DNA of 64,000 bases from Quinella sp. 2Q5 (GCA_015206785.1 JADEZQ010000003.1:1-64000); one strand, 5' to 3'. Shown: positions 6,247-15,137, counted from the first letter of the stretch. Notes: a model not told the origin generated them from the letters alone. Numbers and translations are program-made.

Positions 6247-8592
6247 ATGACGATAGAAATTTTTGACGGGGCAATGGGCACGATGCTCCAGGCGGGCGGC
6301 TTGAAGGCTGGTGCTTGCCCCGAACTGATGAACATTGACGCACCCGACGTCGTGCGAAGAATTCACCGCGCGTACATTGACGCCGGAGCGACGATTGTCG
6401 AGACCAACACCTTCGGCGCGTCGCGGATCAAGCTGGCTCATTACGGCATTGCCGACCGCGTTCGCGAACTGAACTTTGCCGCCGTGAAGATCGCCAAGTC
6501 CGCGGGCAACGTCAAAGTCGCGGGCTCAATCGGACCGACGGGGAAGTTTATCGCTCCGCTGGGTGATTTGGAATTCGACGCCGCCTACGACATCTTCCGC
6601 GAACAATCCGAAGCTCTTGCCGAAGCGGGCGCGGACTTCTTGATTATCGAGACGTGCATTGATATCCAGGAGATGCGCGCGGCTCTGCTTGCCGCCCGTG
6701 ACGCGTGCAACCTGCCCGTGATATGTCAGCTCAGCTACAGCGAAGACGGTCGCACCGTCACCGGCACAGACCCGCAGACCGCCGCCGTGATTCTGGAGGC
6801 GATGGGTGCGTCGATTGTCGGCGTAAACTGTTCGCTCGGTCCTGAACAGCTCGTGCCCGTCGTGAAGATTTTGTCGGCGAACTGTCGCGTGCCCGTCAGT
6901 GTTCAGCCCAACGCGGGTATGCCCTACCTCGAAGGCGGCGTCACGAAGTTCCCGATGGACGCTGAGACTTTCGGCGCGTGGGGCAAAGCTCTCGTCGAAG
7001 CGGGTGCGACTTACCTCGGCGGCTGTTGCGGCACGACGCCTGAACATATCCGCGAGCTGTCTGACACCGTGAAAAATCTTCAGCCCGCGCCGCGAACGTT
7101 CACCCGTCAGCTGATGTTGGCTAGTCGAAGCAAAACCGTCGTCGTCGACAAAAATTCCACGACGCTTATCGGCGAACGCATCAATCCCACGGGACGCAAG
7201 AAGCTCGCCGCGCAGATTCGCGAAGGCTCGTTGCTCGGCGTCAAACGCGACGCGCTCAACCAGGTCAAGGCGGGCGCGGCAGTTCTCGATGTCAACATGG
7301 GCGTCGGCGGAATCAATCAGCCGCTGATGATGGCGCGTGCCGTCCGCGAAGTTGCGCAGATTGTCGACGCACCGCTTGCAATCGACACGGGCGACGATCA
7401 AGCTCTGGAAGCCGGTCTGAAAAATTTTCCCGGACGTGCGCTGATAAACTCGGTCTCGGCGGAACCTGAACGTCTCGAAAAATTTTTGCCGCTCGCCAAA
7501 CGATACGGCGCAGCGATTTTGATTCTGCCGCTGACGGAGCACGGCGTGCCAAAGACTGCTGACGAACGAGTCGACGTGGCGAAAAAAATTTTGGACGCGG
7601 CACGGGCTCACGGGCTCGACGACGGCGACTTCCTGCTCGACGCGCTGGTGATGACGATATCCGCCGACGCCACAGCTTGCCTGGAAGTTTTGCGGACGCT
7701 GAACCTTTACCGCGAACTGAATCTGCCGACGACGATGGGCTTGAGCAACATCTCGTTCGGGCTGCCCAATCGTCCGCTGATAAACTCGACGTTCTTCGCG
7801 ATGTGCCTGGCGAACGGTCTGGACGCGCCGATAATGAATCCGTACGACGAAGCGATGATGAACGTGCTTAAGTCCGCCGACGCGCTACTCGCCCGCGACC
7901 CAAACGGTTTGAATTTCAGCCGACTTGCCGTCGTCAACGCCGAGCCGCCGAAAAAAATTTCACTGCCGACGATTGACGCGATTAAGCTTGCGATTCGTGA
8001 CGGCGACAAGGACGAAGTGCCCGCGCTGATTCGCCGAGCTGTGGACGAAAATTTTTCTGCCGACGATATCACCGAACGCGCCTTGACCGCCGCGATGAAC
8101 GAGATGGGCGACGACTTTGGTGCGGGAAAAATTTTTCTGCCGCAGGTGCTCTTGAGTGCCGAGACCATGCGCCTTGCCTTCGACGAGCTGAAAAAAAATT
8201 TCCCCGCGCAGAAAACTTCCACGCAGGGAACGTTCGTCATTGCCACCGTCAAAGGCGACGTGCACGACCTGGGCAAGAACATTGTCGGCGCACTGATATC
8301 CAACAGCGGCTTCAAGCTCATTGACCTGGGCAAGGACGTTGACTCTGCCGAAATCGTTCGAGCCGCCATTGAACACGACGCGGACATTGTCGGCTTGTGT
8401 GCGCTGATGACCACGACGATGGTGCAAATTGATCGGGTGATTGCTGATTTACGCGCGGCGGGCTGTCGGTCAAAGGTGATGGTCGGCGGCGCGGCTCTGA
8501 CCCGTGAATACGCTGACAGTGCCGGTGCCGATGCCTATGCCCGCGACGGCGTGGAGGCAGTGCGCTTGGCGAAGGATTTGCTCACGAAATAA
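6247..8592 (+). CDS. metH: Cobalamin-dependent methionine synthase, lacking reactivation domain
   Basis: Transfers a methyl group from methyltetrahydrofolate through cobalamin to homocysteine. Domains in order over 781 residues: homocysteine-binding barrel (about 1-285) with the zinc ligands NCSLG near 197 and GGCCG near 259; pterin-binding barrel (about 300-560) with GERINPTGRK; cobalamin cap and Rossmann module (about 575-781) with the B12-ligand motif DVHDLGKNI. The C-terminal SAM-binding activation domain of E. coli MetH is absent, so reductive reactivation must use another protein, as in many anaerobes with short MetH. It follows the YgbA-family gene by six nt, with a weak GAAGTGA site for ATG 6247. 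Convergent with sbcC, two bases between the stops and no visible terminator. Confidence 0.95.
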   Translation: MTIEIFDGAMGTMLQAGGLKAGACPELMNIDAPDVVRRIHRAYIDAGATIVETNTFGASRIKLAHYGIADRVRELNFAAVKIAKSAGNVKVAGSIGPTGKFIAPLGDLEFDAAYDIFREQSEALAEAGADFLIIETCIDIQEMRAALLAARDACNLPVICQLSYSEDGRTVTGTDPQTAAVILEAMGASIVGVNCSLGPEQLVPVVKILSANCRVPVSVQPNAGMPYLEGGVTKFPMDAETFGAWGKALVEAGATYLGGCCGTTPEHIRELSDTVKNLQPAPRTFTRQLMLASRSKTVVVDKNSTTLIGERINPTGRKKLAAQIREGSLLGVKRDALNQVKAGAAVLDVNMGVGGINQPLMMARAVREVAQIVDAPLAIDTGDDQALEAGLKNFPGRALINSVSAEPERLEKFLPLAKRYGAAILILPLTEHGVPKTADERVDVAKKILDAARAHGLDDGDFLLDALVMTISADATACLEVLRTLNLYRELNLPTTMGLSNISFGLPNRPLINSTFFAMCLANGLDAPIMNPYDEAMMNVLKSADALLARDPNGLNFSRLAVVNAEPPKKISLPTIDAIKLAIRDGDKDEVPALIRRAVDENFSADDITERALTAAMNEMGDDFGAGKIFLPQVLLSAETMRLAFDELKKNFPAQKTSTQGTFVIATVKGDVHDLGKNIVGALISNSGFKLIDLGKDVDSAEIVRAAIEHDADIVGLCALMTTTMVQIDRVIADLRAAGCRSKVMVGGAALTREYADSAGADAYARDGVEAVRLAKDLLTK

Positions 8593-8594
8593 AT

Positions 8595-11234
8595 TCACGA
8601 CACGAACTTTGCAGTCGAGCCCGTCTTGCCCTTGATGACCTCAAGGCGGACGGGCATTTGATTTTTCAGGTCTTCCACGTGCGAAATTATGCCGACCAAT
8701 CTTCCGCCGCTCTGGTCGATGATTGTGGCGATTGCGGCGTCGAGCGTTTCCGAATCGAGCGAACCAAAGCCTTCGTCGATGAAGATTGTGTCGAGCATTA
8801 TGCCGCCCGAATTATTCTGCGCCACTGCCGCCAGCCCCAGTGCCAGCGACAACGACGCGAGAAAACTTTCACCGCCGCTCAACGTTTCGACGGGACGAAG
8901 CGCACCGGTGAATTCGTCGCGAATCTCAAGGTTCAGACCGGCGGATTGTGCGCGAGTTCTGCCCGCGTCCTTCATGTGGAAGCTGTAACGCCCGCCGCTC
9001 ATCTTCTTCAAGCGGTTGTTCGCCTCGGTGACGACCTCATCAAACATCGTCGACAGGTAGTAGCGTCGGAAGGAAATCTTCAGCGCGGCACCGCCTCTGC
9101 CCGTTCCGTTAGCGACGTCGGAGAGCCTGCGCCAGGTGTCGGCGATTTTTTCTTTGGCGGAGAGTTGGCGTTTGATGTCGTCGCGTTCGGAGGAAATTTT
9201 TTTCAGCGTGTCCAGTTGCGTCCGGAGCCTGGTCTTTTCGTCGCGGGCAATGCCGTAGCTTTCGCTTGCCGCAGAAAATTTTTGTTCAAGGTCGGCAACA
9301 TCGGGCGGCGTCTTGTCTTTGAGGGCGGCTTGGCGTTCGGAGCGGTCGCGGCTGACGGTCTCGAAGGTGGCGGCGCGTGCGGAACGATTTTCCTTGGCGG
9401 CGTTGAAAATTTTTTGTGCGGCGTTCCATGCGGCGTCGAGTTCGGCGAAAATTTTTTCGGCGGCAGAAAGATCCGCGGCGAGGCGTTTGCCATCCAAATA
9501 GGCGTCGGGGATATCGCGCTTGACCTCGGCTATCGCGCTTTCGAGCTTGGCAACGGCGACGGTCGCCGCGTCGCGTTTGGTCTTGGCGGTCTCAAGAGCC
9601 TTGCGGTTGTCTTTGATGCAGGCGTCGCCCGTGTCGATGCGTTGCAGGCAGTCAGCGAGCGCGGCGGATTTTTTTCGTGCGGCGTCGTGATTCTGTTGGA
9701 CGGTCGGACTGTCGGGCACGTCGACGAAATCTTTCAGTTGCCTTTGGGCTTCGTCAAGCTCCGTAGAAATTTTCGTGACGGTTCCTGCCTGCTGACGTTG
9801 CTCCTTGGTTAAGCGTTCCAAATTTTTTTCGGCGGCGTTGAGTTCGGCGGCGGTTGGCATTGCCTCGGCTATGACCGCGGGGTGAACGAGTGAGCCGCAC
9901 ACGGGGCAGGGTTTGCCGTCTTCGAGCGTGGTTGCAAGGTGCGCCGCGCTGTTGACGATTTGCAAGCGAGCCAGCTCAATCTGCGCGGCATGAAAGTTTT
10001 CGTCGACGACGGAAAGTTTTTTCTGCTCCATCGCCAAAGAATTTTCCAGCCGCGAAATTTTCTGCGTGAGGTCGTCGCGTTGCCGTGCCCTGTCGAGAAG
10101 CGTCTTGAGCCGTTCGAATTCCACGTCCGCGCCCGCCAACGACGCTTGCTGTGCCTTGAGATCTGCCATGCGCGTTTCGTAACGTTTCGCCTTCGCGTCG
10201 CACTTGTCGAACGCCGCCGTCGCCGCCGAAAGTTCTGAGCGTTCGTTCGCGAGCGACTGTTCTTTGCGATTGAGTTCGGTCAGCGTCGATTGAATCTTTT
10301 GCAGGTCGCGAATCCGTTGCTCCAGTTCCTTGCGTTGGGGCTGTTCACCTTCGCGCCGCGTGTATTCCGTTTGCGCCGATGAAAATTTTTCCGACGCCGC
10401 CTCCAGCTGAAGTTGCGCCTCGTTGAGCGAAGACGTTGCCCGCTGAAGTTCGTCGAATTGCCGCGCCAAATTTTTCCCGTCGGTCAGCTGACGTTGCGCC
10501 GCGTCGAAAAATTTTTTGCGTTCGGATAAAACTTCTTCCGCCGCCAAAATCTTCGCCGCGACGTCGGCAACCGAATCCGTACCCGCGTCGCCGAGCTGTG
10601 CGTCCAAAGTTTCCAGTCGGGTCTTGAGCTTATCGACCTGCGCCGTGGCAGCCGCCGCCCGCTGTGCAAGCGCGTCCTCGATGTTTTTGTAGGGTTCGCT
10701 GTCGAACAGCACGTTCAAAACTTCCTGTCGCTTGTCGGAATCGGCGGCGAGAAATTTTTTGAATTCGCCCTGCGGCAACAGCACGACCTGCCGAAATTGT
10801 TCTGCCTTGAAGCCGATGAGTTCTTCCACTTTGGCGGTGACGGCGCGGTCACGAATGGCAATCAACTCTCCGTCGCAGAAAAGTTCAGCGGCCGCGGGTG
10901 TCGACGTCAAACCGGAGCCGCGTCTCTTGGCGATGGTCTGCGCGGGCGAACGATGAGCCGTGAAAATTTTTTCGCCGAGCTTAAAGGTGAATTCGACTTC
11001 GGTCAGCAAATCGTCGGGCGCGTCCGTGGAACGCATGTCCTTGCCTTCGCGAGCCTTGCCGGAAGTTTCGCCGTAAAGCGCGTAGGAAATCGCGTCGAGG
11101 ATTGTAGTCTTGCCCGCGCCCGTCATGCCGTGGATCAGAAAAATTTTTTCGCCGCCGAGCCCTGACACGAAGTCGAGCGTTATCGGCTTGACGTACGGTC
11201 CGAAGGCGGTCATCTGCAACTTAATCGGTGTCAT
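8595..11234 (-). CDS. sbcC: SbcC, ATPase subunit of the SbcCD nuclease
   Basis: Rad50-like SMC-family ATPase that works with SbcD to open hairpins and process DNA ends. Over 879 residues: Walker A GMTGAGKT near 36-43, long coiled-coil arms broken by the zinc hook CPVCGSLVHP at about mid-length, the ABC signature LSGGESFLASLSLALGLA, and Walker B TIFIDEGFGSLD near the C-terminus. Length is slightly short of E. coli SbcC. The start is ATG 11234, nine nt after GGAGG, giving a 14-bp overlap with sbcD and likely translational coupling. The gene is unusually rich in AAAATTTT runs. Confidence 0.95.
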   Translation of the reverse strand: MTPIKLQMTAFGPYVKPITLDFVSGLGGEKIFLIHGMTGAGKTTILDAISYALYGETSGKAREGKDMRSTDAPDDLLTEVEFTFKLGEKIFTAHRSPAQTIAKRRGSGLTSTPAAAELFCDGELIAIRDRAVTAKVEELIGFKAEQFRQVVLLPQGEFKKFLAADSDKRQEVLNVLFDSEPYKNIEDALAQRAAAATAQVDKLKTRLETLDAQLGDAGTDSVADVAAKILAAEEVLSERKKFFDAAQRQLTDGKNLARQFDELQRATSSLNEAQLQLEAASEKFSSAQTEYTRREGEQPQRKELEQRIRDLQKIQSTLTELNRKEQSLANERSELSAATAAFDKCDAKAKRYETRMADLKAQQASLAGADVEFERLKTLLDRARQRDDLTQKISRLENSLAMEQKKLSVVDENFHAAQIELARLQIVNSAAHLATTLEDGKPCPVCGSLVHPAVIAEAMPTAAELNAAEKNLERLTKEQRQQAGTVTKISTELDEAQRQLKDFVDVPDSPTVQQNHDAARKKSAALADCLQRIDTGDACIKDNRKALETAKTKRDAATVAVAKLESAIAEVKRDIPDAYLDGKRLAADLSAAEKIFAELDAAWNAAQKIFNAAKENRSARAATFETVSRDRSERQAALKDKTPPDVADLEQKFSAASESYGIARDEKTRLRTQLDTLKKISSERDDIKRQLSAKEKIADTWRRLSDVANGTGRGGAALKISFRRYYLSTMFDEVVTEANNRLKKMSGGRYSFHMKDAGRTRAQSAGLNLEIRDEFTGALRPVETLSGGESFLASLSLALGLAAVAQNNSGGIMLDTIFIDEGFGSLDSETLDAAIATIIDQSGGRLVGIISHVEDLKNQMPVRLEVIKGKTGSTAKFVS

Positions 11235-12348
11235 CGCGCAACCCTCCGCAAATTTCATTGAGCGCGGTCTTCTCGTCGTCGGTCAAAGGTCTGCCCGTCA
11301 TCTCCGCAAAAAATTCCGCGAACTGCTCCCAAATCGTCGAGCCTTCGCGGAATTTGCGCGTCGAGTTCGTTGCCGAAGCGTAAGGCGATTTATTCTTCGC
11401 CTCCATCAGATTGGGAAAGGTCGCGCGAAGTTTCTGCGCCGCTTCGTAAACAAACTCGTCGTCGGTGAGCGTGACGTAAGCGTAATCGTCGCAGGGCGGT
11501 CGGCTTTGAAATTCGGCGAGCGTGCCTTCGACGACGATCAGGTCGTGCTTGGGGACGAGCGGAATATTTTCTGCGCGGACAAAACCTTCGGCGTTGAGTT
11601 CGACGAGCGTGACGCCCTTGACGTGATCGAATTCCCTGGCGGAATATTTCAGCGGCGAGCCGGCGTAACGAACGTTGTCGGCGGTGATGCTCTGCGGTCG
11701 ATGAAGATGCCCCAGCGCGGCGTAATCATAGCCCGAAAAATTTTCCGCAGAGACTTTACCTGCCGTGCCGACGAATTTGCGTTCGGAGTCGGACTCGATG
11801 CCGCCTTCAACGAAGACGTGAGCGACGGCGACGGAGCGTTTGCCGCGGGGAATTTTTTTCCGCGCCTCGGCGATGTAGAACTTTGCGGCGGCGTCGAAGG
11901 TCATGCGCTCGGAATTTTCGCCGAAGAACTTTGCGCGAATCTCGCTCGGCTCGAAGTAGGGAATCAGCGAAAAATACACGTCGCCGAATTCGTCGGGCAG
12001 AGCGATGGTCTTGGGCTCGAAGGCGGTCTTGGCGGTGATGAAAAATTTTTTTCCCGCGAAGAGTCTGCTACCGAAACTCAGACGCGCCGCGCTGTCGTGG
12101 TTGCCGGCGATGCAAAGGACGGGGATTTTCCGTTCGGTGAGCTTGAAGAGAATTTCGTCGAAGAGGTTGACGGCGTCGGTGGAAGGGTCGGCGCGGTCAT
12201 AGACGTCCCCCGCGATGATGATGGCGTCGGGCTTTTGGTCGTCGACGATGTTCAGCAGCCGGTCGAAGATGTAGCGTTGGTCGTCAATCAGCGAACGATT
12301 CAGCAGCGTCTTGCCCAGGTGCCAATCCGCCGTGTGGAGCAGCTTCAT
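11221..12348 (-). CDS. sbcD: SbcD, nuclease subunit of SbcCD
   Basis: Mre11-type calcineurin-like phosphoesterase, 375 residues. Metal ligands are visible in order: HTADWHLG (residues 5-12), AGDVYDRADPS, AGNHDSAARL, VAHVFVEG and GHLHRPQ. It is an exonuclease and hairpin endonuclease with SbcC in DNA repair. The gene begins 18 nt after hisD and overlaps sbcC, so hisD-sbcD-sbcC form one transcription unit. Confidence 0.95.
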   Translation of the reverse strand: MKLLHTADWHLGKTLLNRSLIDDQRYIFDRLLNIVDDQKPDAIIIAGDVYDRADPSTDAVNLFDEILFKLTERKIPVLCIAGNHDSAARLSFGSRLFAGKKFFITAKTAFEPKTIALPDEFGDVYFSLIPYFEPSEIRAKFFGENSERMTFDAAAKFYIAEARKKIPRGKRSVAVAHVFVEGGIESDSERKFVGTAGKVSAENFSGYDYAALGHLHRPQSITADNVRYAGSPLKYSAREFDHVKGVTLVELNAEGFVRAENIPLVPKHDLIVVEGTLAEFQSRPPCDDYAYVTLTDDEFVYEAAQKLRATFPNLMEAKNKSPYASATNSTRKFREGSTIWEQFAEFFAEMTGRPLTDDEKTALNEICGGLRDDTD

Positions 12349-12366
12349 ACAAATCGCCTCCCGATG

Positions 12367-13686
12367 TCATTGGCGTTTGCGGATTGCTTGCGCGTGTGCC
12401 TTCAAACCTTCGGCTTCTGCCAGGCGGATGATGTTGTGTGCCGAATTGAGCAGGTCGCCGCGCGTGTAGCTGATGAGGCTCGTGCGCTTGAGGAAGGTCT
12501 CGACGTTTAGCACGCTGAAAAATTTTGCAGTGCCGCCCGTAGGCAAGACGTGGTTTGGTCCGGCAAGATAGTCACCCAAAGGTTCGGGGGAATATGCGCC
12601 GAGGAAGACTGCGCCGGCGTTGCGAATCTTCGGCAACAGCGCGAAGGGTTCACGCGTCAAAAGCTCAAGGTGTTCGGGTGCGGAGAAGTTTGCAAATTCA
12701 ATTGCCTCGTTCAAATCCTGCGCGACGACAATCAGCCCGTTGCGGTTGATGGAGTCGGCGGCGATGTCTCTGCGCGGGAGCTTGGTAATCTGTTCGTCAA
12801 TTTGCGCGGAAACTTTTTTGGCAAGCGCGGCGTCGGTGGTGATGAAGATACTGCAAGCCAGCGGGTCATGTTCGGCTTGGCTGAGCAGGTCGGCGGCGGC
12901 AAAGACAGGGTCGGCGGTCTCGTCGGCGATGATCAGAATTTCCGACGGTCCGGCAAGCATGTCGATATCGCAGTGACCATAGACTTCCTTCTTGGCGAGC
13001 GTGACGAAGATGTTGCCGGGGCCGACGATTTTGTTGACGCGGGGAATTTGTTCCGTGCCGAAAGCCATAGCCGCGATAGCCTGTGCGCCGCCGATGTTGA
13101 AGATTTTGTCGACGCCCGCAAGTTTCGCCGCAGTCAAGACGTGCGGATTGGTCTTGGGCGTGCACATAATGACTTCGCGAACGCCGGCAACCTTGGCGGG
13201 GATAATGTTCATCAGCACGCTTGAGGGATAAGCAGCCGTGCCGCCCGGCACATAGACACCGACGCGGTCGAGCGGGACGACGGATTGACCGAGCATGGAA
13301 TTTTCGCCGCGATAAGTTATCCACGAGCGCGGAAGCTGTTCGACGTGGAAACTGCGAATGTTCTCTGCCGCCGCCCGCAACGCCGTCAATACCTCGGCAC
13401 TGATGAAACTTTCCGCCGAAGGGATCTTCGACATATCGATTGCGAAGTCACCTGACAGCTCCACGCCGTCAATTTTGCGCGTCCATTCGATTAACGCTGC
13501 GTCCCCGCGCTTGCGCACGTCGTTGACGATTCGGCGGACGATCTCGCTTGCGGTCAGGTCTTCGCCAAAAATTCTTTTGTTCGCCGCCCGAATCTTTGGC
13601 GACAGCTCCAGCTCGTCGAAAGATTTTTTCGTGAGCATCCGTTCGATTTCGCCGCGTCCAATTTCCCTGCTGTTGACTATCCTCAT
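12367..13686 (-). CDS. hisD: Histidinol dehydrogenase
   Basis: Catalyses the last two steps of histidine synthesis: L-histidinol to L-histidine with two NAD+, zinc-dependent. The 439-residue protein shows VPGGTAAYPSS, NIGGAQAIAAMAFGT, KIVGPGNIFVTLAKKEVYG, MLAGPSEILIIAD, LLSQAEHDP (zinc ligands Gln and His, then the catalytic Glu-His pair in SAPEHLEL) and YLAGPNHVLPTGG. Start at ATG 13686 after GGAGG; a TTG nine codons upstream is unsupported. No other his gene is nearby, so it is separated from the rest of the pathway and grouped with sbcDC. A minus-strand promoter lies at 13712-13740. Confidence 0.96.
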   Translation of the reverse strand: MRIVNSREIGRGEIERMLTKKSFDELELSPKIRAANKRIFGEDLTASEIVRRIVNDVRKRGDAALIEWTRKIDGVELSGDFAIDMSKIPSAESFISAEVLTALRAAAENIRSFHVEQLPRSWITYRGENSMLGQSVVPLDRVGVYVPGGTAAYPSSVLMNIIPAKVAGVREVIMCTPKTNPHVLTAAKLAGVDKIFNIGGAQAIAAMAFGTEQIPRVNKIVGPGNIFVTLAKKEVYGHCDIDMLAGPSEILIIADETADPVFAAADLLSQAEHDPLACSIFITTDAALAKKVSAQIDEQITKLPRRDIAADSINRNGLIVVAQDLNEAIEFANFSAPEHLELLTREPFALLPKIRNAGAVFLGAYSPEPLGDYLAGPNHVLPTGGTAKFFSVLNVETFLKRTSLISYTRGDLLNSAHNIIRLAEAEGLKAHAQAIRKRQ

Positions 13687-13711
13687 GTCGTGCCTCCAAA
13701 GTTTTTTCGCC

Positions 13712-13740
13712 AATGTACAACAAAATTTTCAAGTTGACAA
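13712..13740 (-). promoter_or_regulatory. hisD promoter
   Basis: On the minus strand TTGTCA (complement of 13735-13740), a 17-bp spacer and TACATT (complement of 13712-13717). The -35 overlaps the kptA -35. Confidence 0.6.
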
Positions 13741-13762
13741 GTTCAACGCTTTGCAATAGGAT
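13734..13762 (+). promoter_or_regulatory. kptA promoter
   Basis: TTGACA (13734-13739), a 17-bp spacer and TAGGAT (13757-13762), 30 nt before the kptA start. Its -35 shares five of six bases with the divergent hisD -35. Confidence 0.65.
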
Positions 13763-13792
13763 TGACGAAATTTTTTGGGGAGGCGCAGGCAG

Positions 13793-14329
13793 TTGTCGCT
13801 GAAAGACTTGAGCAAGTTTTTGAGCCTGTTGCTTCGGCACAAGCCGCAGCTGATTGGTCTTGAGCTGGACGAACACGGCTGGGCTGACGTCGACGATCTG
13901 ATTCGCCGCCTGAACTCACGACGCCCGATTGACCGCGCTACACTCGAACGAATCGTTGCCACCGACGACAAGGGACGATATTCCTTCAGCGCGGACGGCA
14001 AACTCATTCGCGCCAACCAAGGGCATTCCATTCCCGTGGACGTGGAGCTTGCCGAAGTCGCGCCGCCGAAGATTTTGTATCACGGCACGGGCGCAAAGTC
14101 TGTCGCGTCCATTCGTCGGCAGGGTCTGCTGAAAATGTCGCGGCTGTATGTTCACCTGTCCGCCGACATCGAAACCGCAACCAAGGTCGGCTCTCGGCAC
14201 GGCGTCCCGAAAATTTTCGTCGTCGACAGCGCGGCAATGTCCGCCGAAGGCTACAAGTTCTTCCGTTCAGTCAACGGCGTATGGCTGACCGAACACGTGC
14301 CCGCAAAATTTTTGGAGGAGAGATTTTAG
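13793..14329 (+). CDS. kptA: RNA 2'-phosphotransferase (Tpt1/KptA)
   Basis: Moves an internal RNA 2'-phosphate to NAD+, releasing nicotinamide and ADP-ribose cyclic phosphate. The 178-residue protein has the family's catalytic positions: SLLLRHKP (Arg-His near 14-15), DEHGWADVDDLI, IRANQGHS (Arg and His), LYHGT and later VHLS. In fungi the enzyme ends tRNA splicing; bacterial substrates remain unsettled. The start is a TTG at 13793, eight nt after GGGAGG; an earlier in-frame TTG at 13775 lies upstream of that site. It has its own promoter and leads directly into two small genes. Confidence 0.93.
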   Translation: MSLKDLSKFLSLLLRHKPQLIGLELDEHGWADVDDLIRRLNSRRPIDRATLERIVATDDKGRYSFSADGKLIRANQGHSIPVDVELAEVAPPKILYHGTGAKSVASIRRQGLLKMSRLYVHLSADIETATKVGSRHGVPKIFVVDSAAMSAEGYKFFRSVNGVWLTEHVPAKFLEERF

Positions 14330-14593
14330 ATGGAAGCTTACACCTATCAACCGCAACGCGTCTGTTCGAAGCAGATTGACTTCAGCCTTGACGAGCAGGG
14401 TCGTCTGCACGGCGTGAAATTTTTTGGCGGCTGTCCCGGCAATTTGTTGGCAATCGGCAAACTCGTCGAAGGCAAAGACGCCGCCGAGATCGCGAACGTT
14501 CTGCGCGGCAATGACTGCGGCGGGCGCGGCACCAGTTGCGCCGACCAGCTGTCCATCGCCATCGACGCGGCTCTTGCCAAACGCACGGCTTAA
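14330..14593 (+). CDS. TSCPD-domain protein (TIGR03905-like)
   Basis: An 87-residue protein whose whole length matches stand-alone TSCPD-domain proteins: F.GGCPGNL.AI..L..G......L.G..CG..GTSCADQL, with the name motif appearing as TSCAD. The paired Cys residues suggest metal or nucleotide binding. TSCPD domains also occur at the C-terminus of class II ribonucleotide reductases, but the free-standing form has no settled function. The ATG abuts the kptA stop, with GGAGGAGA in the end of kptA, so the two are co-translated. Confidence 0.85.
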   Translation: MEAYTYQPQRVCSKQIDFSLDEQGRLHGVKFFGGCPGNLLAIGKLVEGKDAAEIANVLRGNDCGGRGTSCADQLSIAIDAALAKRTA

Positions 14594-14611
14594 ATTTTTG
14601 GAGGGATCATC

Positions 14612-14962
14612 ATGGACAAACAAACGCTCATCGGCAAGATTCAGGATATGGCGGCGGCTTACAGCTGTTGCGCCGAACTCAAGCAAGCGGTCGCGGCTTA
14701 TCTGGCGGCTGTCGGCACGGCTGACGAGAAATCTGCCGCGCAAGCTCTCATCGCCGAGATCGAAGAGGACATCACCACCGTCGACAATCTTGTCGCCTTC
14801 GCGCACTCGCAACACGCCGTCGACATCTTCGGCGCGGACGGGCAAAAAAAATTCGCCGCACATGCCGACGAACTCAAAGCCGGCGGCGCGAAGTATTGTG
14901 ACTGCCCTGCCTGTGCGCGTGGTCTGGAAATTTTGGCGAACAAAGAAATTCTCCTTGCGTAA
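14612..14962 (+). CDS. Small Cys-containing protein of unknown function
   Basis: A 116-residue soluble, acidic, helix-rich protein. It has YSCCAELKQA near the N-terminus and a C-terminal CDCPACARG motif, both suited to metal or redox chemistry. I recall similar small proteins in Negativicutes, some labelled chaperone without clear support; I assign no function. The start is ATG 14612 with TTGGAGGG upstream, 18 nt after the TSCPD gene. It is the last gene of the kptA unit, followed by three hairpin repeats. Confidence 0.7.
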   Translation: MDKQTLIGKIQDMAAAYSCCAELKQAVAAYLAAVGTADEKSAAQALIAEIEEDITTVDNLVAFAHSQHAVDIFGADGQKKFAAHADELKAGGAKYCDCPACARGLEILANKEILLA

Positions 14963-14984
14963 AAACTTTTCCACCGACAACAAT

Positions 14985-15137
14985 CCCCGTCATCGCGGCG
15001 GGGGCAACGCGTTCATACAAAGTCCCCGTCATCGCGGCGGGGGCAACGTGACGTTGCATCCGGTTATCGCGACGTGATGTTTCACGTTTTGAGGTCAATC
15101 ACCGCGTTCATACAAAGTCCCCGTCATTGCGGCGGGG
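14985..15137. repeat. Three copies of a GC-rich hairpin repeat, the last a terminator
   Basis: CCCCG and CGGGG arms around a TCAT(C/T)GCG loop occur at 14985-15004, 15024-15043 and 15119-15137. GTTCATACAAAGT precedes the second and third copies. Only the third is followed by a T-run (15139-15143), so it is a plausible terminator for the kptA unit. Between the second and third lies an 18-mer shared, inverted, with the repeats near 2.97 and 3.05 kb. Confidence 0.75.
15044..15061 (-). repeat. Inverted copy of the 18-mer found at 2969 and 3048
   Basis: The minus strand reads GGATGCAACGTCACGTTG, identical to 2969-2986 and 3048-3065 about 12 kb away. The inner CAACGT(C/G)ACGTTG is a near-perfect palindrome. 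Confidence 0.8.

Noticed and set aside
6200-6247. Cobalamin or SAM riboswitch controlling metH
   Set aside because: Only six bases lie between the YgbA-family stop and metH, and the promoter upstream leaves a leader too short for either.
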